From assembly GCA_016873165.1 (NCBI GenBank), contig VGXV01000020.1, forward strand, positions 1 to 64,000: DNA of 64,000 nt, written 5' to 3'. The position numbers were made by a program, and so were the translations under genes. The notes below the pieces were generated by a model. The model worked only from the letters and a program-made list of their open reading frames with translations. It was not told where the DNA came from and made no database searches. The stretch's first letter is position 1, and each line of letters begins with the position of its first letter. This DNA comes from Planctomycetota bacterium (GTDB lineage Bacteria > Planctomycetota > Brocadiia > Brocadiales > Brocadiaceae). Below, one piece after another: positions 44,815 through 53,848 of this stretch.

Positions 44815-45723
44815 TTATCCCCGAAGCGCAGACACAATCTGATGAATGTTGTAATCAAAAAGGGCAATATAATCATCCACTCCCTTTATACCCCAAACCA
44901 TAATCGGCAAAATAACAAGCTTTGCCCCCGTATGGCTTGCAACAAATTCGGGTGTTTTACGCTCCCTGAACGGTTCGATAATAACCAGCTTAACTCCCTC
45001 ATTATTCATCATGGGAATAAGGTTATTGATATGAGTAGGGGAAGGAGGAATACCCGGTTTTGGCTCAAGCGTCCCTACCACATTCAGATTAAATCGTTTT
45101 GCAAAATAAGAAAACGTCTTGTGATAGGAGACCACCTTTAAGCCACGAAAGGGTTCCAGCATCTTTTGCCATTCAGACAATTTCGTTTCTAATCGCTTCG
45201 TAAAATCTACTAAATTTTCCTTATAATAGTTACCATTTGCCGCATCAATTTGACATAATTGTTCGCAGATTCGCGTTGCAACGATCTTTCCATTTAAAGG
45301 ATCCAGCATATAGTGAGGGTTTCCCATGGGATGGACATCCCCCATGGAGCGGTCCATAGAAGGATCGGGAATTTCCAGAGGAGAAATTGCGTTGGACGCA
45401 AGAAGATATCCCGCTTTTCCAACGAGTATCCTGGGATTTCTTGCGCTCAAAACGAGGTTTGGTAACCAGCCTATCTCAAGTTGCATTCCAGCCTCAATAA
45501 GCATATCCGCCTTGTTGAGTTTCACAATAAATCCCGGTTTTGCATCCACGAAATGCGGATCTTCCGTAGGTTTGGCAATGCTTAATACTTCGACCTTGTC
45601 TTTTCCGATTTCCTGGGCTAAAGCCCCGATTTCCGGAGTTGATGCAACGATATTTACTTTTGCATGGGCAACTGATGCCCAGCTTATTATCGCTAATGTG
45701 CAAAGACATAATTTTATTTTCAT
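44815..45723 (-). CDS. znuA: Zinc ABC transporter substrate-binding protein
   Basis: 302 residues. Signal peptide MKIKLCLCTLAIISWASVAHA. The metal ligands of cluster A-1 binding proteins are visible: DPHFVDA (His), GNPHYMLDP (His), VSYHKTFSYF (His) and the late LFDYN with Asp. It lacks the long His-rich loop of E. coli ZnuA, having only a short DVHPMGNPHY loop. It delivers zinc to the permease/ATPase pair at 38-39.7 kb; its relative near those genes is destroyed. It lies 141 bases downstream of the porin gene in the same direction. Confidence 0.93.
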   Translation of the reverse strand: MKIKLCLCTLAIISWASVAHAKVNIVASTPEIGALAQEIGKDKVEVLSIAKPTEDPHFVDAKPGFIVKLNKADMLIEAGMQLEIGWLPNLVLSARNPRILVGKAGYLLASNAISPLEIPDPSMDRSMGDVHPMGNPHYMLDPLNGKIVATRICEQLCQIDAANGNYYKENLVDFTKRLETKLSEWQKMLEPFRGLKVVSYHKTFSYFAKRFNLNVVGTLEPKPGIPPSPTHINNLIPMMNNEGVKLVIIEPFRERKTPEFVASHTGAKLVILPIMVWGIKGVDDYIALFDYNIHQIVSALRG

Positions 45724-45783
45724 TATATCCTCCTGATGTGATTTTCAAATTGTTAATACTTAACCATAAAGATATTAAGGTGC

Positions 45784-45851
45784 GATGCACGATATTTGAT
45801 AGATGATACATGATTCGTTCCGTCTTCCATCGCCATCTTGCATCGTGCATC
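45784..45851. repeat. Inverted repeat between porin and znuA
   Basis: GATGCACGAT (45784-45793) and ATCGTGCATC (45842-45851) with 48 bases between. It may form a processing or partial termination stem between the two genes. Confidence 0.45.
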
Positions 45852-45864
45852 CAGTATCTTGCCT

Positions 45865-47589
45865 CTAGAACTTATGCGCACCATGCGAACCCAATAAGAA
45901 TTCGAATTGCAAGACTACCGTATGTTCTGAAGTATCGTTTCCTAAAATATCATCAAAATTGTATTGCAGACGGATCTTTGAAAATTCTGATGAATAAAAC
46001 GTAAGATTGGGCGAAAACCGGAGCCTCTCAAATCCCAGACCCTCACCATGGTGATGATGCCCTTCCTCTTCCTCCTCTTCCTCATGTCCTTCAAATTCCT
46101 TTAATCCGTCAACGTAATCTACCCTGAATCCGGCCACCCACCGTTTCTTAAATCCCCAGGCGATTTGAGAATAAGCGCCCCAGTTATTCAACGTCTCGTT
46201 TGACAAGCCTGCATCTGCATCCTCACCCGCCTCAAAACGCCTGCCCATGACCTCTGTCTGCCATGTTACAAAGGGAAAACCTCCGGAGGCATAGGAAGAC
46301 TTCCATTTCCAGAACATATCGAGACCATAGACAATCGTATCCTTATCCCTTCCCGTAGAATTTGGCCCAAATGCGGATGATGCGCCTAATAAAACCGTCG
46401 TTTCATCCGTCACATCAAAAGAAGTAGTAACACGCTGGGTATACAGCATATCTTCCATACTTCGGACGCTGGTTTCAACTGCCTCGCGGCCAAACAGCGC
46501 ATCATCATTTCTAAAACTATACGCCGTTTCTCCCTGGCTATCCTGAACGGTGAAGAATAATTCTGTATAGTTGCTTGTAGGAGCTAACCAGGAAAGTCTT
46601 GCTCCAGGACCTCGCAACCCATCGGGACCGAGAAATCTGCCGTTGACTAACGGTTGGTCCGCAAAATCCCACGCGTGAGGATGAAATGGATTCAGCCTCC
46701 CAAATTCAGTAAAGAAGGTACCTGCCTTCGCCTGTAAATTCAAAGGCAGCGACATCGAGGTGAGAAAGGCTTCCTCCACCTCAATAAGCGATTCCCCATC
46801 CTGATCTATTTGAAAAACAATACTTGCCTGCCCTTTGAAGTACGGGTCTACTGCCCCATCAAAGGTAGTTTCCAGATTTTGGACGGTAAACCCACGCTGG
46901 TTGGGATCGTGTCCACCTGAACTAAGACTCCCCAATTCCTCCGCCGTAGACCCCGCTGCAGCAAACAACCCATCAAAGGAAATATTCATGTAGCTCTTTC
47001 CCGTACTCAATAACGTGATCGGTTGTTCCGGGGACCACTTTCCAGCTTCGGGACTTGCAGGCTGAGGAGCAACGGCAACTTTTTGTTGCATTTCTTCGAG
47101 GCGTGAATCATAGGTCTCCTGTATCTCTTTTAAACGAATATTATAATCTGACTCCATTTTCTGAATTTTTTCGACAACCGCACCATATTCCTCTTTTTTC
47201 ATAGGAATGTCTTCAGTGCCTGCAATTGGCGCTTCTTCAGTACTCGCTGGTTGAGAGACTACATCAGTTGTCTGTGTCCTTTCTTTTTCAAGAGCAACAA
47301 TCTTCTCCTGCATCTCATTTAAACGTACTTCATAATCCCGTTTCATAGTAAGAAGCAGTTCCTTCATCCCCTGAAGCTGTCCAACAATCTCATCGAATTC
47401 GTCCTTTCTAATACGGATCTCTTTTGAGTCTGCTGCGTCCTTTTCTTGTTCTTCCGTAGTGCTTATCAGTTGGGAATCTTTGTCGGTTGTTGATGTCGCT
47501 TCGCCATATACGGTAATGGGGGTGAATAGCCATTCGCCCATACATGCAATGAGTATACATAGGAATAATATATAACTTGGCAGTTTCAT
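45865..47589 (-). CDS. Outer-membrane porin with coiled coils and His/Glu-rich loop, zinc cluster
   Basis: 574 residues. Signal peptide about 1-28, two coiled coils (about 50-110 and 130-170) that may reach the cell wall, then a beta barrel from about 190 on: WSPEQPITLLSTGKSYMNIS, GGHDPNQRGFT, KAGTFFTEFGRLNP. Near residue 510 is a loop with seven glutamates followed by four histidines (HEEEEEEEGHHHHGEG), a likely metal trap on the surface or periplasmic side. Position upstream of znuA and in a zinc region suggests a zinc-specific porin. The metal role is inference; similarity to the chimera at 40400 is direct. Confidence 0.85.
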   Translation of the reverse strand: MKLPSYILFLCILIACMGEWLFTPITVYGEATSTTDKDSQLISTTEEQEKDAADSKEIRIRKDEFDEIVGQLQGMKELLLTMKRDYEVRLNEMQEKIVALEKERTQTTDVVSQPASTEEAPIAGTEDIPMKKEEYGAVVEKIQKMESDYNIRLKEIQETYDSRLEEMQQKVAVAPQPASPEAGKWSPEQPITLLSTGKSYMNISFDGLFAAAGSTAEELGSLSSGGHDPNQRGFTVQNLETTFDGAVDPYFKGQASIVFQIDQDGESLIEVEEAFLTSMSLPLNLQAKAGTFFTEFGRLNPFHPHAWDFADQPLVNGRFLGPDGLRGPGARLSWLAPTSNYTELFFTVQDSQGETAYSFRNDDALFGREAVETSVRSMEDMLYTQRVTTSFDVTDETTVLLGASSAFGPNSTGRDKDTIVYGLDMFWKWKSSYASGGFPFVTWQTEVMGRRFEAGEDADAGLSNETLNNWGAYSQIAWGFKKRWVAGFRVDYVDGLKEFEGHEEEEEEEGHHHHGEGLGFERLRFSPNLTFYSSEFSKIRLQYNFDDILGNDTSEHTVVLQFEFLLGSHGAHKF

Positions 47590-47660
47590 ACTATCTATTC
47601 TCCTGTAAAACGATTGAAAATAAAAAGATAGGTAATAAGGTAACGTTTTGGGAATTCAAT

Positions 47661-47688
47661 GTAGGGGCACGGTGCACCGTGCCCCTAC
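47661..47688. repeat. Perfect 28-bp palindrome
   Basis: GTAGGGGCACGGTG followed by its reverse complement CACCGTGCCCCTAC (centre 47674/47675). It starts with GTAGGGGC, as does the inner repeat of the element at 5187. It lies upstream of the porin gene, between it and the small exported protein, and may be a dispersed REP-type repeat. Confidence 0.7.
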
Positions 47689-47729
47689 GGGCTTTGTGCC
47701 TTTGTGTGCAAGTGTCCTAAATTATTTGA

Positions 47730-48128
47730 TTAAGCGGAAAAACAGGAGAAAAAAGGAGGTGGACGGATGGTAAATCTATGGATGGATAAAGAGGAAAGTA
47801 TTGGATTGGAATTTCGGGGAAAACTAATACAGACAAAATCGAATTGTGTGTGTACGGGTAAAAATTGAATTACGACTGAAGGGGACTTCAACCAATGACA
47901 GATTTGACACGTTTCGGAATCGTGCTGTCCGGTTTTTTCCTGATGTTTAATTTGTGCGTTTGCCGTTTCGTCTGAAACAAGTGTTTGAGAATGGTTACAG
48001 TCGCTTATCTCGATGCTGCCATTATGGAAGCCACCCACGGTAAGGGTCAGCAAAAGATAAGGAATGACGAATGCGAGAAACGGGATGTGTGTGAATTTTT
48101 TATTTCGGGAAATATAGCGAATAAACAT
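47730..48128 (-). CDS. Small exported Cys/His protein (DUF2946-like)
   Basis: 132 residues. One hydrophobic helix (about 15-33), then a His/Cys segment with SDCNHSQTL and SETCQICHWLKSP, the CxxC-H pattern of small proteins found in metal-resistance loci. A second hydrophobic patch (about 88-105) may be a membrane hairpin. Start ATG 48128. It heads the minus-strand zinc cluster, so it may sense or bind zinc in the periplasm, but that is inference. No close family assignment. Confidence 0.6.
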   Translation of the reverse strand: MFIRYISRNKKFTHIPFLAFVIPYLLLTLTVGGFHNGSIEISDCNHSQTLVSDETANAQIKHQEKTGQHDSETCQICHWLKSPSVVIQFLPVHTQFDFVCISFPRNSNPILSSLSIHRFTIRPPPFFSCFSA

Positions 48129-48262
48129 GGTATAAAATTCGATAAAAAGTAATAGCTTTGAAACGTTGATTATATGCTAGAGACTTTTATATTGTAAGTC
48201 AAGTTAAAATATGGTTCTGTTATAGAGCAATTGTTTTTATTTTTAAATGAGTGCGATAGCGT

Positions 48263-48682
48263 CTAATAACAAATAATGCGGCGGCGGCGCTCTTGTTTCC
48301 CATAGCCGTTTCTACCGCTTCCGCGATTAATGTTGACTCGCGCGGATTTGCCGTTGCGGTGATGATTGCCGCATCTGCCAGTTTTGCAACTCCAATAGGG
48401 TATCAAACAAATTTAATGGTGTATGGGTCTCGGGGGGGATACAGATTCAGGGATTATCTTAAAATAGGAGTGCCATTGGGAGCATTCCCAATTTTTGTAA
48501 AATGTGGAGGTATTATGCGGGGGATAAACCACCCGCGCTACGACACATATTGCATGGTAGCGCCGATCCTTTATGGTCGGCTTTATTTTGATTTACAAAA
48601 AATTGGGAATGCTCCCGTGCCATTGCAGATTTTAACCGGTATATTAGCGATAGGTTTGATTTACCGGTTTTATTTTTCTTAG
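48263..48682 (+). pseudogene. SLC13-type anion:sodium symporter, 5'-truncated and split by a MITE
   Basis: The translated remnant starts [20 protein letters not shown] and continues [19 protein letters not shown] then [15 protein letters not shown], the last conserved segments of SLC13/DASS permeases. The frame is stopped upstream at 48257, so the first 80% or more of the gene is gone. The MITE interrupts the final helix at 48478; the tail [10 protein letters not shown] follows after it. The gene was already a relic or became one at this insertion. Confidence 0.85.
48478..48616. mobile_element. MITE (139 bp), family A copy 2, with 8-bp target duplication
   Basis: Identical to the copy at 8588 except for one T less in the left T run. 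The flanks are GTGCCATT on both sides (48470-48477 and 48617-48624). It lies inside the SLC13 remnant, and empty-site sequence can be read directly by removing the element and one duplication. Confidence 0.96.
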
Positions 48683-48755
48683 ATAAAAATATGAAGTGAA
48701 AACTTTGAAGGGATGTCAGTAAAAGAGTCGGTAAAGGAAGGGGAGTCCTCTAACT

Positions 48756-49976
48756 ATGAAGATAAATTGCGCTATTAACAAAATAATGCTTCGAAGGAAT
48801 GCAGGGATTGTTTTTTGTGTTTTTGTTGCAATGATATGGATAAGCGGAATATTGGGAAAGGAATTGGCTGCAGGGGAAGAAATTATTGACCAGCAAACGT
48901 ATCGCCGTATTACAAAAACAGGATTGACGGCTTTGGATGAAAATAAAGCCTTGCCCGGTTATGCACTCTATGCTCCTATTGCAGGTTCAGGGGTGGTATA
49001 TCTTGTCAATATCAGGGGGGAAGTAGTCCATCAATGGAATTTGCCGTATCCGCCCGGATTATACGGCTATCTTTTGCCCAACGGCAATCTTTTTTATATG
49101 GGGAAGACTCTCGACGACGAGACGTGGGATCTTTGGCCGGATTGGTATGCGATTAAGGGCGGAGTTCTTATGGAAGTCGACTGGAACGGGAATGTCGTAT
49201 GGGAATATAAGGACCCGTATCAGCATCATGACGCGCGGCGCACGTCAACCGGCGGGGCATTATATCTTGCCATCGAGCAGGTTCCTGAAGATATTGCCGG
49301 ATTGGTAAAGGGAGGGGTCGAGGATACGGACAGCAACGTTATGTGGGCGGATGTTATAATCGAAGTCGACAACGCGGGGAACAGGATTTGGGAGTGGCAT
49401 TCCTACGAACATCTTGATCCTGAAACAGATATGATACAGCCAAATTGTTCACGCACAGAATGGGGACACGCCAATGCAGTGGAGCCGATAGATGAACAGA
49501 GGGTTTTGGTGAGTTTTCGGAATATATCGGTTATCGGTATTGTGGATAAAACAAGCGGTGACTTTGAATGGAAACTGGGCAGTGAAGTATTGTCCCAACA
49601 GCATGATGCAAGCATGCTTCCCAACGGAAATGTTCTTGTATTTGATAACGGAGAATTCAGGCAAAATGAACATATTCCCTATTCGCGCGTTATCGAGGTA
49701 AAGACCTCGACAAAGGACGTGGTGTGGAATTATGAGGACTCTCCTGAATGGAATTTCTTCAGCCCGAGCGTTTCCGGGGTGCAACGTTTGCCCAACGGAA
49801 ATACATTTATTACTGAAGGGTTTTACGGGCGCATGTTCCAGGTGACGCCGGAAGGGCAAGTAGTGTGGGAATATATCAGCCCTCATTTTTCTAAGAATTT
49901 TCATGGCTCGGTCGAAAATATGATTTTTAAGGCCATTTATTATACGGAAGAACAAATTCCCTCTTTATTGGAATAA
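48756..49976 (+). CDS. Exported arylsulfotransferase (ASST)-like beta-propeller
   Basis: 406 residues. Signal anchor at about 14-33. The propeller carries LPGYALYAPI, LPNGNLFYMGK, HHDARRTSTGGALYL and GHANAVEPID, LSQQHDASMLPNGNVLVFDN, and late LPNGNTFITEG: the pattern of the ASST/arylsulfotransferase family, with conserved His positions in HHDA, GHAN and QHDA. Characterised members move sulfate between phenols in the periplasm, but distant ones have unknown activity. Single gene, convergent with the MATE gene. Confidence 0.82.
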   Translation: MKINCAINKIMLRRNAGIVFCVFVAMIWISGILGKELAAGEEIIDQQTYRRITKTGLTALDENKALPGYALYAPIAGSGVVYLVNIRGEVVHQWNLPYPPGLYGYLLPNGNLFYMGKTLDDETWDLWPDWYAIKGGVLMEVDWNGNVVWEYKDPYQHHDARRTSTGGALYLAIEQVPEDIAGLVKGGVEDTDSNVMWADVIIEVDNAGNRIWEWHSYEHLDPETDMIQPNCSRTEWGHANAVEPIDEQRVLVSFRNISVIGIVDKTSGDFEWKLGSEVLSQQHDASMLPNGNVLVFDNGEFRQNEHIPYSRVIEVKTSTKDVVWNYEDSPEWNFFSPSVSGVQRLPNGNTFITEGFYGRMFQVTPEGQVVWEYISPHFSKNFHGSVENMIFKAIYYTEEQIPSLLE

Positions 49977-50013
49977 GAAGGGAACGATCTCTGTTTTTCA
50001 TGAGGTGTTTTAT

Positions 50014-51363
50014 TTATACGATAATTGTTTTCCATCTTCCCCTTTTATAGAGGATGAAAATTGCAATGGCGCGGCATATCCAGTCGATTGCCGCTCCCAG
50101 CCACACTCCCCCTAATCCCCAGCCAAATTGGATTCCAAATAAGTAAGACATGGGAAGATGCAGGCACAACGTGCCGATAATAGTAATAATCATCGGGCTT
50201 AAGGTGTCTCCCGCTCCTCGCAGGCCTCCGGAAAAAACCATGTAGATGGCCAGCGCCGGTTGTTCAATGGCGGCAATCATAATGCACGTTGCTGCTAATG
50301 AAAGCACATCGGGATCAGGGTGGAATATTTTTGCCATGCTCGCCGGGAAAACAAGAAAGATAAAGGCTAAAAAACTCATAAAACAGATGGAAAAGAGAGA
50401 ACTGCGTTTCATACTTTTCAGCGCGAGAGGCGTGTTCTTCATGCCAAGACTTTGTCCCACTAATGTTGCGGTGGACACCGCCAGGGCGAATCCCGGCATG
50501 AATGACATCGATTCGATGCGTATGGCAATTTGATGCGCAGCCAGCGGAACGGTGCCAAGCATGGTTACAATTTTCGTGAAAAATAAGAATCCTGTTTGCG
50601 TTAAAAAGGCATCAATGGCAGCGGGAAGGGAGATGCGAATAATTCTTCTGATAGAGGCAAAATGCAATTTTTTTATATGTTGGAATTGAAGGTGCAGGAC
50701 GCATTTTCCCCCGAATAGTTTTAATAACAGCAAGCCTGCCCCGATTGCAAATGAAATCGCGGTTGCCCACCCTACACCTGTAACTCCGAGCTTTGGAAAT
50801 GGCCCTATCCCGAAGATAAAAAGCCAGTTAAAAAGTATGTTAATGCAATTGATGACAAGCGTTATTTTCATTGGCGTTTTGGTGTCTCCTGCGCCGCGCA
50901 GGATTCCGCTGCTCACAAAAATGATCAGGCGAAAAATGAGAAACCCGGAGACGATTTGAAAATACCCTTTCCCAAGGTCTGCCACCTGTGGTTCAGCGCT
51001 CATCAGGATAAAAATCGTCCTGGCGAAAATTATCAGAAATGGTGTAATGAGCATTCCCATAAACAACGCTATGAGGATAGCCTGAGATGCCACAATCTGC
51101 GCGTGGTCTTTTTCCTTGGCGCCGATGTGCCGCGCTACGATGCTCGATGCGCCATAGCTTAGTGAGGAAGATACCAGGGAGATAAAAAAGAAAATAGAAC
51201 CTGCCAGCCCTGCCGCGGCAATAGCGTCTGTTCCCAGTCTGCCTACCATTATCGTGTCAGAGACAAAAACACTCATGTGCAGCAAATTCTCAATGGCAAC
51301 AGGAATGCAGAGTTTCAGTATATTTTTATTCAGATTTTTTTCTGTCAGTTCAAGCAATGGCAT
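50014..51363 (-). CDS. MATE-family multidrug/toxin exporter
   Basis: 449 residues, twelve membrane helices in two related halves: VFVSDTIMVGRLGTDAIAAAG and FFTKIVTMLGTVPLAAHQIA. The pair SGILRGAGDTKTPM and SGGLRGAGDTLSPM at the end of each half is the family signature. Exports cationic or organic compounds with sodium or proton exchange; the substrate is not predictable. Single gene, its start near 51363, 37 bases convergent with the upstream propeller. Confidence 0.95.
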   Translation of the reverse strand: MPLLELTEKNLNKNILKLCIPVAIENLLHMSVFVSDTIMVGRLGTDAIAAAGLAGSIFFFISLVSSSLSYGASSIVARHIGAKEKDHAQIVASQAILIALFMGMLITPFLIIFARTIFILMSAEPQVADLGKGYFQIVSGFLIFRLIIFVSSGILRGAGDTKTPMKITLVINCINILFNWLFIFGIGPFPKLGVTGVGWATAISFAIGAGLLLLKLFGGKCVLHLQFQHIKKLHFASIRRIIRISLPAAIDAFLTQTGFLFFTKIVTMLGTVPLAAHQIAIRIESMSFMPGFALAVSTATLVGQSLGMKNTPLALKSMKRSSLFSICFMSFLAFIFLVFPASMAKIFHPDPDVLSLAATCIMIAAIEQPALAIYMVFSGGLRGAGDTLSPMIITIIGTLCLHLPMSYLFGIQFGWGLGGVWLGAAIDWICRAIAIFILYKRGRWKTIIV

Positions 51364-51678
51364 TGTACGTAATGAATTATGTTATGTTAAAGAAGTTGCT
51401 CCATTATAAGGAGAAAGTTCGGGAAACAAAATGTAAAAAGGCAAAAGAGCGTAGATAATGATACAGTAAATCAAAATTCTCACTCACTACTGCCAAGTCG
51501 ATGTGCAGGATTGTTATCAATGAAATAATAGCATTGACATAACAATTGGATATGATAAGCTTTAGAACGTAAAATATCAGGAAAGCCGTGTTATATTGAT
51601 GCAATTAGGTAATATAATTCATGATATGCGGAATATTTTCATTTAATAGTACTGATATCCTTGGGAGGAAGATAAAAA

Positions 51679-51931
51679 ATGGATAAAGATGAGGTTCTGC
51701 AGGATTATAAAACACAAGATGCAGTGGTTAGAAATATTGAAATTTTGGGAGAAGCTGTCAAATTGCTATCGGATGAAACAAAAGAAAAAGTATCCAAATA
51801 TTCCATGGAAAGACATTGCCAGAACAAGAGACAAGTTAATCCATGATTATTTTGGGGTAAACATTGATATTATATGGGATATTGCCAAAAATGAAATTCC
51901 AACACTATTTGCGCAGTTAAAAGATATATAG
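51679..51931 (+). pseudogene. HepT-like (DUF86, HEPN) toxin, frameshifted, cassette gene 1
   Basis: ATG 51679 follows GGGAGGAA. The first frame gives DEVLQDYKTQDAVVRNIEIL and GEAVKLLSDETKEK, then breaks. In the next frame it continues YPNIPWKDIARTRDKLIHDY and FGVNIDIIWDIAKNEIP, with the HEPN RxxxxH motif (RDKLIH). The shift falls in a run of five A (51785-51789); four would restore the frame. The N-terminal 25 or so residues usual in HepT are also missing. No MntA nucleotidyltransferase partner is adjacent. Confidence 0.85.
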
Positions 51932-51933
51932 AC

Positions 51934-52148
51934 GACTAACAAGGCGTCGCACCTTCTCATTACTGCTATTTCGCGCTCATACGAGCTTGGTCAAAAAGAT
52001 TACAATTTTATAACTTTTGTTACACGTATTGTATTGTAAGCTGTAGTTAAAAGACTTTTTTGAAAATTCGGATTCATCTATCAGAATGTATTCCGGATAT
52101 CATTCCTTTTTGTATGTTATCCGGAAACTGTAGAATAACTTGTTATAT
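51934..52148 (+). other. Degenerate attC-like site 1
   Basis: Just after the HepT stop, GACTAAC (51934-51940) and AAGGCGTCGCACC look like the left half of an attC. The right core GTTATAT is at 52142-52148. Between them the arms no longer pair well, and an unrelated inverted repeat (TCCGGATA/TATCCGGA) is present. At 215 bases it is longer than usual, so an insertion or fusion of sites is likely. Confidence 0.45.
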
Positions 52149-52159
52149 GGATTCAGATT

Positions 52160-53005
52160 ATGCCAAGCGCAACTATTAAGATATTCTTAGTACACGGTGA
52201 TCCTAAAAGGCTTCGGACTGCGGAGCTGTCAAATTGGACTGGCAAAGCAGTCTCAGGACCACGCAGTGAATTTGAAGGCGTAGTCGGGCGTGAAGAGTCT
52301 GGCAGCTCAGGTGTTTATTTTCTAACTGGTAACGATCCTGAATCAGGGAAGCCAGCCGTATACATAGGTGAAGCGGAAAATATCAGAGATCGTGTTAAGG
52401 CGCATCTGGAGAAAGATTTCTGGAATCAAATGATCTACTTCATTAGCAAGGATGAAAATCTTACAAAAGCTCACATCCGATACTTAGAAGGAAGACTTAT
52501 TGAGCAAGCTCGTCAAGCTGGTAGAGCACTCGTTATGAACGGTCAGAGTAGCGGTGCAAGATTACCGGAGTCTGATCGTGAAGATATGGAAGTCTTTTTG
52601 GAAAAGATAAATCAGTTATTGCCTGTTCTTGGCGTTGAACTTTTAGTCGCTGTTTCCGGCAAAGTCGCTGCTGAGACAGAAAAGGAAATGCTGTATTGTG
52701 AAATTAAAGGCACAAAAGCGAGAGGCCATCTTACTCCTAACGGTTTCATAGTTCTTAAGGGATCACAAGCTGTATTAAACGAGCGTGCATCTTCGCAGAA
52801 ATATCCATGGCCACTGAATATGCGACAAAGACTTAAAGATGATGGTGTTCTTTCTGCTTCTGAAAATCATCTTATATTTACACGTGATGAGGAGTTTTCC
52901 AGTCCGAGTGCTGCGGCAGCGGTAATTCACGGCGGTCATGCTAATGGGCTTATAGCATGGAAAAACAAAAATGGGAAACCCTTAAAAGAAATTGAATCCA
53001 TATAA
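52160..53005 (+). CDS. GIY-YIG nuclease with DUF4357, cassette gene 2
   Basis: 281 residues. The GIY-YIG core reads GVYFLTGNDPESGKPAVYIG with EAENIRDRVKAHL (about residues 51-85; the arginine R and the later Glu of YLEGRLIEQA are in place). The C-terminal DUF4357 segment is GHLTPNGFIVLKGSQAVL through GLIAWKNKNGKPL. Such two-domain proteins are common in accessory regions and may restrict foreign DNA, but none is well characterised to my knowledge. It fills one cassette between core sites GTTATAT and ATATAAC. Confidence 0.9.
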   Translation: MPSATIKIFLVHGDPKRLRTAELSNWTGKAVSGPRSEFEGVVGREESGSSGVYFLTGNDPESGKPAVYIGEAENIRDRVKAHLEKDFWNQMIYFISKDENLTKAHIRYLEGRLIEQARQAGRALVMNGQSSGARLPESDREDMEVFLEKINQLLPVLGVELLVAVSGKVAAETEKEMLYCEIKGTKARGHLTPNGFIVLKGSQAVLNERASSQKYPWPLNMRQRLKDDGVLSASENHLIFTRDEEFSSPSAAAAVIHGGHANGLIAWKNKNGKPLKEIESI

Positions 53006-53132
53006 CAAGTCATTGGCGCGAACGAGTGCCACAGGACACTGTATCAGATAAGCAGTACTTTGAGATTTCCAAATCGTCTTTATGCTATTTCACGTTCTCA
53101 AGTGGCACTCGTCGCTCAATTCTACGTTAGTT
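53000..53132 (+). other. attC site 2 (133 bp)
   Basis: Left core ATATAAC (53000-53006) overlaps the stop of the nuclease gene; right core GTTAGTT is at 53126-53132. The arms GCGAACGAGTGCCAC (53018-53032) and GTGGCACTCGTCGC (53102-53115) pair perfectly except for one extra A, the extrahelical base typical of attC. The left core is the exact complement of GTTATAT at the start of this cassette, as expected if the circle carried one attC. Confidence 0.8.
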
Positions 53133-53165
53133 GCTAATATTGGCACATAAACAGACGGATAATTA

Positions 53166-53759
53166 ATGAAACTGCCTAATAATACTCTGATTGCGCATGA
53201 AAAACTGATACAATATCTATTAGTTCCAAGAAAGCGAAACGATAAATCACAATGGTTAGCAAAGGCAGGCTACACCCTCGAAAACTGGCTGTTATTGGAA
53301 AATGATTTACGCAACCAGATTTTATCACTCGATGTCGTGCTAATTGAAAATACCCAATATGGTCAAATGTATGAAATCAGCGGAAAACTAACCGGACCGA
53401 ATGGAAAAAGTTTGAAAGTATGCACAATTTGGATGACTGAAAATGAAACAGGAGACAGGAGACACAAAGTTCATTACTATGTATCCAAACAAAGGGAGGA
53501 TAGAGAAATGACATATAAATTGTTTGAAGAAGTCGTTTTATTAAAAGATATTCCTGAAAAAAGATTAAAGAGAGGTGACGTTGCCACCATTGTTGAGCAT
53601 CACCCTGTTTCTAAGGGCGAAGACGGATATTCATTAGAAGTATTTAATGCGCTTGGAGACACAATAGCAGTGATAATTGTACATGAGTCAGCAATTGAGC
53701 CCTTAACAGAGAATGAGATTTTTAGTATTCGTTCATTGGTGGCAGAGGGAAAGGAGTAG
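53166..53759 (+). CDS. DUF6883-DUF4926 fusion, cassette gene 3
   Basis: 197 residues. Residues 1-110 (MKLPNNTLIAHEKLIQYLLV, GQMYEISGKLTGPNGKSLKV) match the DUF6883 kind. Residues 115-190 (MTYKLFEEVVLLKDIPEKRL, GDVATIVEHHPV) match DUF4926. These are usually two separate small genes placed as a toxin-antitoxin-like pair. Here they are one frame, but an internal ATG at 53508 has GGGAGGA seven bases upstream, so the second domain can also be made alone. Functions unknown. The cassette starts after GTTAGTT at 53126. Confidence 0.75.
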   Translation: MKLPNNTLIAHEKLIQYLLVPRKRNDKSQWLAKAGYTLENWLLLENDLRNQILSLDVVLIENTQYGQMYEISGKLTGPNGKSLKVCTIWMTENETGDRRHKVHYYVSKQREDREMTYKLFEEVVLLKDIPEKRLKRGDVATIVEHHPVSKGEDGYSLEVFNALGDTIAVIIVHESAIEPLTENEIFSIRSLVAEGKE

Positions 53760-53848
53760 AAGTAACCGGGTACACCTCGATTAAAAAAACTATCGAATTC
53801 TCCTGAAAATCGTTGCAGCAGAATTAAGATTTATGGGAAAAGAAAGCC

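Noticed and set aside
45740-47640. Zur box upstream of the zinc porin or znuA
   Set aside because: I searched by eye for palindromes like GAAATGTTATA and TAAATCGTAAT and found no convincing match; only unrelated inverted repeats are present.
52085-52130. TCCGGATA/TATCCGGA as a terminator
   Set aside because: Long 20-base loop, no T run, and it lies inside a decayed attC-like spacer.
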